From assembly GCA_017304135.1 (NCBI GenBank), contig JAFLBB010000024.1:1-64000 (forward strand): DNA of 64,000 bases. Direction: 5' to 3'. Numbering within the stretch: the first letter of the stretch is position 1; every line of letters starts with the position of its first letter. Source of the stretch: Acidobacteriota bacterium. GTDB lineage: Bacteria; Acidobacteriota; Terriglobia; Bryobacterales; Bryobacteraceae. The notes under the pieces are model-generated. The model was not told the origin of the DNA. It saw nothing but the letters and a program-made list of their open reading frames with translations, and did no database searches. Positions 26,284 through 32,636 of the stretch are shown piece after piece. Made by a program: the position numbers and the translations under genes.

Positions 26284-26303
26284 CACCGCCGGGGCCGGTG
26301 ACA
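26281..26303. repeat. Perfect inverted repeat, operator-like
   Basis: Arms TGTCACCG and CGGTGACA (8 bp each) are separated by 7 bases. The left arm overlaps the minus-35 end of the second sigma-28-like box, so a protein bound here could block that promoter. It could also form an RNA hairpin; the plus-strand side is followed by GGATTTTG, which is only a weak T-run. Confidence 0.45.
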
Positions 26304-26542
26304 GGATTTTGTCGCCGAGGTCGGTGGCATTCACCACGGCTGCCGCGCCGGCGATGCTCGGCCGGGTGCGCCGGAGGCTGGCTGCCCTTGTGTTTGCAAC
26401 AAAAGTTTGGGTTCGTTTTGTCAGAAAGTGCCAGCGGCGGGAGCGCCCGGCGTGGTGGGGGTGCGGAGGAAAGGCCGGGCAAGCGTCCGAGGGGAAGAGA
26501 AGAAAAGGCGTATATGTGCGCGCGGTGGTGGTGGCGGAAACG

Positions 26543-26576
26543 AAAAAGGCCGCCGGGAACGTGAGTCCCGGCGGCC
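26543..26576 (-). terminator. Rho-independent terminator of flagellin 2
   Basis: An 11-bp perfect stem (GGCCGCCGGGA with TCCCGGCGGCC) with a 7-base loop is followed on the minus strand by five T residues (the A-run at 26543-26547). It lies about 32 bases after the flagellin 2 stop. It should end flagellin 2 mRNA and separate it from flagellin 1. Confidence 0.88.
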
Positions 26577-26607
26577 ACTCCACGGTGGTATCTGGATTGG
26601 GGAGAGA

Positions 26608-29007
26608 TTATCCGCGGAGGAGACTGAGCACAGCCTGCGGGGCCGAGTTGGCCTGGGACAGGGCGGCAATGCCGGCCTGCTGCAGGATCTGGGCGCGGGT
26701 CAGGTTGGCGGCTTCGGCGGCCAGGTCGGCGTCGCGAATCCGGGATTCGCTGGCGGCCAGGTTGGTCAACTGCGTGGACGCCAGGTTGACGGCGTAGTTG
26801 AACTGGTTCTGGCCGCGGCCGATGACGGCTTGCGCCTTGCCGAGGTTAGCCACGGCAGCCGCCAGGGCGTTGACGGCTGCCTCGGCGTCGCCTTGTGAGC
26901 TGATGCCCACATTCGCGCCGCCGGAAAGCAAGGACGAGGTGACCACGGCGCCCTGCGAGGTGCCGGTGCCGGCAAACAGACCGGTCGCGCCGGCGCTGCC
27001 GCCGACACTCACCTTGAAGTCGAGCGAGGGGCTGAGGAACACGATGTGCTCCTGGCCGCTGTTGGATTCGTCGCGTTCCTTTACGGCAATGAGCTTCTTC
27101 AGGTCGTCGCTCGAACTGGCCTGGATCTGGTCATTGATGTAATCGAGGGCTTCGTCGATGGAACGGCCGCGGGTGGCCGTCGCGTCAGCCTGGAGGTTGA
27201 TGGCCAGCGATTGCTGATTGCCGCTGGAGTCCTTCAGCGACAGGGTGACGGTCTGATCGTCGGCGCCGCTGAAGTAGCGCGAGAAGGCGAGCAGGCCGGA
27301 GCTGTAGGCGCCGCCCGAGTTGGCCACCGCCGAGGTGGTTGCCGAAGTGGTCGACGCCGCGGCGATGCCGGTGGTGCCGGCGATGGTGCCGAAGCCGATG
27401 TTGCCGCCGCCGCCGTATGTGCTTTGATTCACACGGATGTAGCTGCCGTTGTTGGAGCTGATGCTGATGGCGCCGCCGGCCGCGGTGGTAGCCACAAGAC
27501 CGGCCCGTTGGAGGGAGGAATTCCCGGCAAAGAACGTGTTCAGGTCGCTGACCAGAGTCGTCACGCTGGCCGCCGTGCCCTGCGTGAAACTGCCGGTGAC
27601 ATAGGCCCCGCCGCCCACCGAGAAGCCGAGCGTCGCCGTCGTGCCGCTGGACGTGGAAACAGCGATGGCCGCCGAGGTGATGCTGGAGACATCAAAGCTG
27701 GTGGAGGATGTGCCCGCCGTGAACTGCGCCGAGCCGAGGCCGAGCGAGTTGCGGGTGTCGCCCACGGCGAGGACTTCGAACTGCTCGCCGCGCTTGGAGG
27801 TGAACGCCACCGCCGCGCCGGTCGAGGAGGCCGTGACGCTGATGCCAGCGGCAACCAGCGAGCTGTTGTTGGCCACCAGGCTGGAGAGGCTGGAGAGAGC
27901 TTGGGTGGTGGTCGTTGAGGTGGTGACGGCGAGGGTGATGTCGGCCGGAGCGGCGAGGGAGCCGCCCTGGAGTCGGACGATCACATTGCCGGCGGCAAGG
28001 AAGTCCGAACCGGCGGTGCCCAGGGCCACGGCCGACGTGGCGCCCTGCACAACATAATCCAACGATTGGCCAGTTTGCGTGCCAGTGGCCACATTGCCCA
28101 ACACGGCGTTGGCGAGCCGGTCGCCCGCGGCGACCTGGAAGGCCGAAGTGGAGCTCTTGAAGACGATCTTGTCGGTGCCGTCGGAGTTGGTGACGACCGA
28201 GGCGGTGATGCCGGCGTTCTTGAATGCCGTGGCCGCGCCGGTGCCGCCCGCGCCCGCCGACTCGATGGCGCCGTTGATGGCGGCCACCAACTCGTTGGCG
28301 TCGTCGACGCCGGTGAGGTTGACGGCAACGCGAATGCGGTCGTCATCGGAGAAGCCCGCGCCGCGGAAGAAGAAGTCGGTGTAGCCGCTGACGCTTTGCG
28401 AGGCCGTGTTGGTGGTGTCGGCGAGGATTTCGTCGACGTCGGTGGCGCTGGCGCCGGTGACCTGCAAGCCCTTCAGGTTCAAGCTGCGGGAGTCCACCGC
28501 GGAAGCCGACAGGTTGACAGCCACGCTGCCGTTGCTAATGGTCTCGGCGTTGGTGGCGCCGCGGCCGCCGCCGATGAACACGTTCAGATTCTTGGCGAAG
28601 GCGCCGCCCGTGTTGAGGCCGATGGATTGCGATTGGCGGTCGATTTCTTCGAGAACGCTTTGAAATTCGCTGTCGAGAACCGTGCGGTCGCCGGTGAAGG
28701 TGCCCGAAGCCGACTGGGCGGCCAGGGTACGGGCGCGGTCCAGGAGCTGGGAGATGTTGTTGAGGCCGCCGTCGATGGTCTGAAGCGTCGACAGGCCGTC
28801 GTTGGCGTTGCGGATGCCCTGGCCGATCACGGCCCGGTCGGACCGGAAGCCGTTGGCGATGGCCAGGCCGGCCGCGTCGTCACCGGAATTGATGATGCGC
28901 AGACCCGAGGTCACGCGGTTGATGGTTTTTTGTTGGAAGTCGCTGGAAAGGCGAAGGTACTCTTGCGACTGCAGAGACGCAACATTGGTATTGATCGAAA
29001 ACGCCAT
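26608..29007 (-). CDS. Flagellin 2 (large, variable central domain)
   Basis: A 799-residue flagellin, paralogous to flagellin 1 over its whole length: the N- and C-terminal ~150 residues are nearly the same, and the centre is alignable but diverged. It has the same blocks FSINTNVASLQSQEYL, GDDAAGLAIANGF and RIRDADLAAEAANLTRAQILQQAG. Ser/Thr-rich centre suited to O-glycosylation. It follows fliW-csrA on the same strand, and its leader has a CsrA-type hairpin (29031-29051) and a second GGA in the ribosome site (GAGGAG). It has its own sigma-28 promoter and its own terminator, so it can be controlled separately from flagellin 1. Confidence 0.96.
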   Translation of the reverse strand: MAFSINTNVASLQSQEYLRLSSDFQQKTINRVTSGLRIINSGDDAAGLAIANGFRSDRAVIGQGIRNANDGLSTLQTIDGGLNNISQLLDRARTLAAQSASGTFTGDRTVLDSEFQSVLEEIDRQSQSIGLNTGGAFAKNLNVFIGGGRGATNAETISNGSVAVNLSASAVDSRSLNLKGLQVTGASATDVDEILADTTNTASQSVSGYTDFFFRGAGFSDDDRIRVAVNLTGVDDANELVAAINGAIESAGAGGTGAATAFKNAGITASVVTNSDGTDKIVFKSSTSAFQVAAGDRLANAVLGNVATGTQTGQSLDYVVQGATSAVALGTAGSDFLAAGNVIVRLQGGSLAAPADITLAVTTSTTTTQALSSLSSLVANNSSLVAAGISVTASSTGAAVAFTSKRGEQFEVLAVGDTRNSLGLGSAQFTAGTSSTSFDVSSITSAAIAVSTSSGTTATLGFSVGGGAYVTGSFTQGTAASVTTLVSDLNTFFAGNSSLQRAGLVATTAAGGAISISSNNGSYIRVNQSTYGGGGNIGFGTIAGTTGIAAASTTSATTSAVANSGGAYSSGLLAFSRYFSGADDQTVTLSLKDSSGNQQSLAINLQADATATRGRSIDEALDYINDQIQASSSDDLKKLIAVKERDESNSGQEHIVFLSPSLDFKVSVGGSAGATGLFAGTGTSQGAVVTSSLLSGGANVGISSQGDAEAAVNALAAAVANLGKAQAVIGRGQNQFNYAVNLASTQLTNLAASESRIRDADLAAEAANLTRAQILQQAGIAALSQANSAPQAVLSLLRG

Positions 29008-29030
29008 ATCTTCTCCTCGATTTGCAGCAC

Positions 29031-29051
29031 TCCGGAGGATCCTCCTCCGGA
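29031..29051 (-). promoter_or_regulatory. CsrA-binding hairpin in the flagellin 2 leader
   Basis: In the mRNA the sequence forms a 9-bp perfect stem TCCGGAGGA/TCCTCCGGA whose 3-base loop is GGA, the core CsrA recognition element. A second GGA lies in the ribosome site GAGGAG about 10 bases before the ATG at 29007. This double-site layout is that of the Bacillus subtilis hag leader, where CsrA bridges both sites and blocks translation until FliW removes it. csrA and fliW are the next genes upstream here. Confidence 0.7.
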
Positions 29052-29091
29052 CCGGTGTGTGGTGCCTGACCGGTGGCTGTCTTCGTGGTGC

Positions 29092-29118
29092 TTATCGGGG
29101 AGAGTGAGAAGAATTTGA
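29092..29118 (-). promoter_or_regulatory. Sigma-28 (FliA)-type promoter of flagellin 2
   Basis: The minus strand reads TCAAATTC, 11 bases, CCCGATAA, the same layout as the flagellin 1 promoter. It begins inside the last bases of the csrA region. A perfect palindrome TGACAAA-AA-TTTGTCA (29116-29131) overlaps its minus-35 box and the csrA stop codon and may be an operator. Confidence 0.82.
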
Positions 29119-29128
29119 CAAAAATTTG

Positions 29129-29368
29129 TCAGCGGGCAGAATTTTGCCGCAGTTGAGCGGCGAGGGCGGCGGCCATGGCGGGAGAGATGGTACGGGCGGC
29201 CTGTTGGTTCTGTTCAGCGGCCTGGCGGATCTCCTGGCGCAGGATGGAGACTTCGGGCGGAGCTTCAATGCCGAGAACGACGCGGTGGGCATTGAGCTCG
29301 ACGATGCGGATCTCGACATTGTCGCCGACAAAGAAGGCTTCGCCCACGCGGCGGCGGATTACGAGCAT
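29129..29368 (-). CDS. csrA: Carbon storage regulator CsrA
   Basis: A 79-residue CsrA. It begins MLVIRRRVGEAFFVGDNVEI, and the C-terminal RNA-binding edge is APPEVSILRQEI with the key Arg. After the core (~50 residues) there is a ~28-residue Gln/Ala-rich tail. The ATG at 29368 is chosen because CsrA homology starts there; it overlaps the fliW end by 10 bases. It should repress flagellin translation by binding leader GGA motifs (see 29031-29051), relieved by FliW. Confidence 0.94.
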   Translation of the reverse strand: MLVIRRRVGEAFFVGDNVEIRIVELNAHRVVLGIEAPPEVSILRQEIRQAAEQNQQAARTISPAMAAALAAQLRQNSAR

Positions 29369-29817
29369 GGCGGCTCCTGCCGTGGTTCGGGGGAGGCCCC
29401 GAGCGGATGGCGGCAAGAATATGCCGGGTTGGATTGAACACTCTGGACGGCGCGGCGGCGCAGGCGGTGAATGATGATGGGCGCCTGGAGGTTGGCGGTC
29501 ACCTCGCCGGAGGGCGCAATTGTGATGAGGGCCAGGATGTCGAACTCCCTGGCCGAGCCGGGGCCGCCGAGGGCGTCGGTTTCCTCGTCGGAGAGGTCAA
29601 TGCGGTAGTCGATCAGGATGTTTTCGACGGCGATGGCAAGAAACGCCAGCGAGGAGTCGGAGAGGCTTTGGAGAAAGACGAGGGGCTCGTGTTGGGGCCG
29701 GCGGATGGGGAGAAAGGCGCGTTCGGTTTCAAACGCGGGCAGTCCGGCGGGGAACTCGATGAGGGAATCCGGCTCGTAGGCGACCATGCCGAAATGGGTG
29801 GTTGCGATGTGGGGCAT
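29359..29817 (-). CDS. fliW: Flagellar assembly factor FliW
   Basis: A 152-residue FliW, the CsrA antagonist that also binds flagellin. It contains IEFPAGLPAFETERAFLPI, LVFLQSLSDSSLAFLAI and the conserved C-terminal NPAYSCRHPLG. The ATG at 29817 starts the homology (MPHIATTHFG); a longer frame upstream reaches 29946 with a Pro-rich stretch and lacks support. It is coupled to csrA. With the flagellin leader this forms the FliW-CsrA-flagellin feedback loop that matches flagellin synthesis to export. Confidence 0.93.
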   Translation of the reverse strand: MPHIATTHFGMVAYEPDSLIEFPAGLPAFETERAFLPIRRPQHEPLVFLQSLSDSSLAFLAIAVENILIDYRIDLSDEETDALGGPGSAREFDILALITIAPSGEVTANLQAPIIIHRLRRRAVQSVQSNPAYSCRHPLGASPEPRQEPPCS

Positions 29818-29914
29818 TCCGGGCGGCTGATCCTTTGCTGCTGCAGGGCCTTCCACTGGATGAGTAGGTTCAGCGGGCTGGGATTCTCCCGGGCAAGCGG
29901 GGGAAGGTGGCGTC

Positions 29915-30880
29915 TTACAGGGCGCGGGCGGCGGCGTTGTCGGCAAACAGGGAGCCGCGCTGGATATAGCGCCGGACCTGGGTGAGGGATTTGTGGCGGG
30001 TTTGTTCCATGATGCTGCGCTCGGAGGCGCCGGCGCGGGCGGCCGAGGTGGCCAGTCCGGAGCGGAGGGAATGGGCGCTGAAAGCGGCCGGGTCGAGGCC
30101 GGCGCGGGCGGCGAGTTCCTTGACGATGGAGGCGACGCGGTGGTCCTCGAGGGCGCGCGTGGTGAGTCCGGAGCGGAGGTGGATGGCGCGGAAGAGGGGC
30201 CCGGCGGTGATGGGGGCTGTTTCGATCCAACGTGTTAGCGCGGCCACGGGACAGAGATCGGCGTTGCGGGCGCGGGGGATGCCGATCAGGTTCCCTTCCC
30301 CGCCCTGGTCGGTTTTGGAGCGGCGGATGGTGAGGATGAAGCCTTCGGGGGTTGACTCGAGATTGTGGAGCTGGAGGGCGACCAGTTCGGAGCGGCGGAG
30401 GGCGGCGGCGAACGCGGTGAGAATGAGGGCACGGTTGCGGAGGCCCCACAGGCCGGGGCCTGGGTCAGTGAGCATGCGGGCCAGATCGTGGGGCGAGAGG
30501 GCTGTTTTTGCCTGTTGGGCCGAGCCGAGGGAGCGGCGGATGCCGGCCATGACGGAGCGGACGGGAGCCGAGGTGGTAGGGGAAGGTAAGCCAGCCAGGT
30601 GGTGGGCCTGGCTGATGGCGGCCAGGGCGCGGGCGATGGTGGCTGGTTTACGGCCGGCCGTGGTGGCGAGGTGGGAGCAATAGTCGGCGACGGTGGCCGA
30701 GTCGGCCGGGAGGGCGCTCTGGCCGCGGGTGGCGGCGAAGGCGGCGAACTGGCGCCAGTCGGAGGAGTAGGCGCGCCAGGTTTGCGGCGAACGGGAGAGG
30801 GTGGCGAAGTTGAGGGACTGGGGGGAGAGGGTGGGAGCCGGGAGGGGGGAGGCGAGAGCTGGGCCTTGGAAGCCGGACAT
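29915..30880 (-). CDS. Tyrosine recombinase / integrase
   Basis: A 321-residue tyrosine recombinase. Residues ~20-110 are the SAM-like core-binding domain (WRAYSSDWRQFAAFAATRG). The catalytic domain follows with Arg in FAAALRRSELVALQL, Lys in RRSKTDQGG, HSLRSGLAT for His/Arg, a further His (TRHKSL) and the nucleophile Tyr in VRRYIQRG. All six catalytic positions look intact. It could resolve plasmid dimers or integrate an element. An inverted repeat shaped like a recombinase core site lies 2 bases before its ATG. It is 97 bases from fliW on the same strand. Confidence 0.9.
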   Translation of the reverse strand: MSGFQGPALASPLPAPTLSPQSLNFATLSRSPQTWRAYSSDWRQFAAFAATRGQSALPADSATVADYCSHLATTAGRKPATIARALAAISQAHHLAGLPSPTTSAPVRSVMAGIRRSLGSAQQAKTALSPHDLARMLTDPGPGLWGLRNRALILTAFAAALRRSELVALQLHNLESTPEGFILTIRRSKTDQGGEGNLIGIPRARNADLCPVAALTRWIETAPITAGPLFRAIHLRSGLTTRALEDHRVASIVKELAARAGLDPAAFSAHSLRSGLATSAARAGASERSIMEQTRHKSLTQVRRYIQRGSLFADNAAARAL

Positions 30881-30881
30881 A

Positions 30882-30912
30882 GATATTCGATAACCTTCTA
30901 TTATCGTACATC
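30882..30912. repeat. Inverted repeat shaped like a tyrosine-recombinase core site
   Basis: The site is GATATTCGATAA, a 7-base spacer CCTTCTA, then TTATCGTACATC. The two 12-bp arms match at 10 of 12 positions when one is reversed. Arm and spacer lengths fit a recombinase core (two arms around a 6-8 bp crossover). It touches the 5' end of the recombinase gene, so it could be the recombination site or an operator for the recombinase and the divergent HTH gene. Confidence 0.5.
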
Positions 30913-30985
30913 ACATGGAGAGCCCCGCGGCAGGCGAATTCTGAATTATGGCGCGTTCTGGACAATACGTAGGGATGAGTGTAGG

Positions 30986-31489
30986 ATGAGGGCCGTGGCT
31001 CGCCCTGCGGAGTGGATGGCAAAGATTCCAGGCGCTTTAGAGGTGCTCGAGGACTTCCCTGCCCCGTGGTTGGACCGTGCCGCCGTGGCGGCGTTGTTTG
31101 CGGTGAGCCAGCGGACGGCGCAGCGGCTCACGCGGCGGTTGGGAGGGGTGAGGACGGGCGGGGGTTGGATTGTGTCGCGCGAGGTGTTGCGGGCGAGGCT
31201 GGAGGAGTTGGCCTCGGGCGCGGAGGTGGAGCAGGTGGTGCGGCGCCGGGTGAGGATTGAGGAGTTGGTGCGGGAGGCTGGGGCGGTGGCGCGGAGCCGG
31301 CGGGTGGAATTGCCGGTGGTGGCCGGTGGTGGCGGGGTTCTGCCGCCGACGATGCGGGTGGGAGGAGGGAAGCTGGAGGTGAGTTTTGCGAGCGCGGTGG
31401 ATTTACTGCAGCAGTTGTATGCGCTGGTGCAGGTGGCGGCGGAGGACTATGAGTGTTTTGAGCGCACAATCGAGGGAACGAACGAGTGA
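30986..31489 (+). CDS. HTH DNA-binding protein (excisionase/MerR-like N-terminus)
   Basis: A 167-residue basic protein. Residues ~25-65 form a winged HTH of the excisionase/DNA-binding type (LDRAAVAALFAVSQRTAQRLTRRLGG, then WIVSREVLRARLEELA). The rest is Arg/Val-rich without a known domain. ATG 30986 is the first in-frame start after the divergent promoter region; ATG 31016 is an alternative. It is divergent from the recombinase and may be its directionality factor or a regulator of the neighbouring maintenance genes. Function not proven. Confidence 0.65.
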   Translation: MRAVARPAEWMAKIPGALEVLEDFPAPWLDRAAVAALFAVSQRTAQRLTRRLGGVRTGGGWIVSREVLRARLEELASGAEVEQVVRRRVRIEELVREAGAVARSRRVELPVVAGGGGVLPPTMRVGGGKLEVSFASAVDLLQQLYALVQVAAEDYECFERTIEGTNE

Positions 31490-31525
31490 GTGATAAAGCG
31501 CTTGATCGAATGAGTGTATGACCAA

Positions 31526-31861
31526 TTAAAAGAGTGGTTCGCGTGGCGGCACCTGGGCGAGCCATTCGGCAAACCTGGCTTCGAGGGCTTCATCGAGCAT
31601 ATCGCCCATGTTGCGGTCCAGGTCCTGGGACAGGCGCTTGAGCCGTAAATGGTTGATTTCTTTGTGTTTATAGCTATTCACAGAGCGCCGCTGGGTATCG
31701 GCGGCGGGGGTGGCCGGGCGGGTTGGAGCGGCGGCCGGGGGAGGCAGTTTGGTTTCCGGTTCGGGCGGTTGGCGGAGCGCCGAGGCTCCTTCTTCGACAA
31801 ATCTCTCGGCGTCGGTGGGGCGGCTGGGCTTTCCGAAGGGACTTCCGCTCAGCTTAGACAT
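31526..31861 (-). CDS. ParG-like centromere-binding protein (ribbon-helix-helix)
   Basis: A 111-residue protein overlapping the end of parA by 13 bases. The first ~60 residues are Pro/Ala-rich and probably disordered. Residues ~60-100 fit a ribbon-helix-helix: a strand RRSVNSYKHKEI, helix HLRLKRLSQDLD and helix NMGDMLDEALEARF. This order (mobile N-tail, RHH C-domain, directly after parA) is that of ParG-type partition proteins, which bind the centromere and stimulate ParA. Recognition rests on layout and RHH pattern rather than clear sequence identity. Confidence 0.6.
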   Translation of the reverse strand: MSKLSGSPFGKPSRPTDAERFVEEGASALRQPPEPETKLPPPAAAPTRPATPAADTQRRSVNSYKHKEINHLRLKRLSQDLDRNMGDMLDEALEARFAEWLAQVPPREPLF

Positions 31862-32514
31862 GCAAGCACCTCCTGGGTGAGATCCTGGTATTCGAGGGCG
31901 GCCAGGCCGCCGGAATCGAACTCAAAGATGGTGAGGCCGCGGGTAATGGCCTCGGCGATCGAGGCCCGCTGGGTGATTTCGGTTTTGAGCACGGGGAGGG
32001 CGAGCATGTCGCCGGCGGCGGAGCGGGCTTCCCTTCCGAGCCTGGTGTTGGCGGTTTTGCGGTTGATGAGGAGGCGGCTGACGACGGGGGTGGGGCGGCC
32101 GATGGCCAGTTCGTCGAGCATCTGAATCATGGGGTCGGAGGCCCAGAAGTCGGGTCCGGAGGGAGCGACGGGGATGATGACCAATTGGGCCACCCAGAGG
32201 GCGGAGCGGGTCATTTTGCCGCCTGAGTTGGGGCCGCCGGGGGGGCAATCGATGACGACGTGGGAGTATTGGGAACGTTCGAGCAGGGCCGGGAGTTCGA
32301 CGTGGAGCGTGGGGGCGCGCATGGCGACGAGTTCAAAGCCGGGGGCGTGATCGGGGCGGACGTTGCGCCAGTCGGTGGCGGTGCCGGACTGGTCGTCGGC
32401 GTCGATGAGGAGGACGCGGTGGTCGTCGCGGGCGAGGCCGGCGGCGAGGTTGAGGGCGGTGGTGGTTTTGCCGGTGCCGCCTTTGTTGTTGGCCAGGGCG
32501 ATGATAGAGGCCAT
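31849..32514 (-). CDS. parA: ParA-family partition ATPase
   Basis: A 221-residue ParA/Soj-type ATPase without an N-terminal HTH extension (type Ib size). The deviant Walker A motif is NNKGGTGKTTTALNLA, Walker A' is LLIDADDQSGTATDW, and VVIDCPPGG is Walker B. It moves the ParG-like protein/DNA complex to segregate a low-copy replicon. A palindrome begins inside its start codon (32513-32527). It pairs with the ParG-like gene and fits with the Rep gene at 4-5.6 kb. Confidence 0.92.
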   Translation of the reverse strand: MASIIALANNKGGTGKTTTALNLAAGLARDDHRVLLIDADDQSGTATDWRNVRPDHAPGFELVAMRAPTLHVELPALLERSQYSHVVIDCPPGGPNSGGKMTRSALWVAQLVIIPVAPSGPDFWASDPMIQMLDELAIGRPTPVVSRLLINRKTANTRLGREARSAAGDMLALPVLKTEITQRASIAEAITRGLTIFEFDSGGLAALEYQDLTQEVLACLS

Positions 32515-32582
32515 ACGATCATCGTATCAAACACAATGATGAGCATTCAATAACTTGATCAATTTACCGCTTTATTGATCAT
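32513..32582. promoter_or_regulatory. parA operator / centromere-like repeats
   Basis: A perfect palindrome ATACGAT-C-ATCGTAT (32513-32527) spans the parA start. Beyond it are AATG-ATGAG-CATT and two copies of TTGATCA (32555 and 32575) exactly 20 bp apart, about two helical turns, in an AT-rich stretch. Such arrays upstream of type Ib parA genes serve as operator and partition site. The ATCGTA core also occurs in the recombinase-site arm at 30901-30912. Confidence 0.5.
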
Positions 32583-32636
32583 CTCATCACCTGGAGAAGT
32601 AGTCAGGCCGGCGAGCACTACACTGGGGAGGAACAC

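Larger units (their letters stand above)
25960..26542. other. Intergenic region between the two flagellin genes
   Basis: No gene is supported in this stretch. It holds the flagellin 1 leader and promoter (25977-26107), a second sigma-28-like box at 26257-26283, and a perfect inverted repeat TGTCACCG/CGGTGACA at 26281-26303. The rest, about 26305-26540, is GC-rich and shows open frames on both strands without homology or ribosome sites. Confidence 0.6.

Noticed and set aside
26081..26578. Several 80-165 residue frames between the flagellins
   Set aside because: They overlap on both strands, lack ribosome sites and homology, and cross the sigma-28 promoter and terminator.
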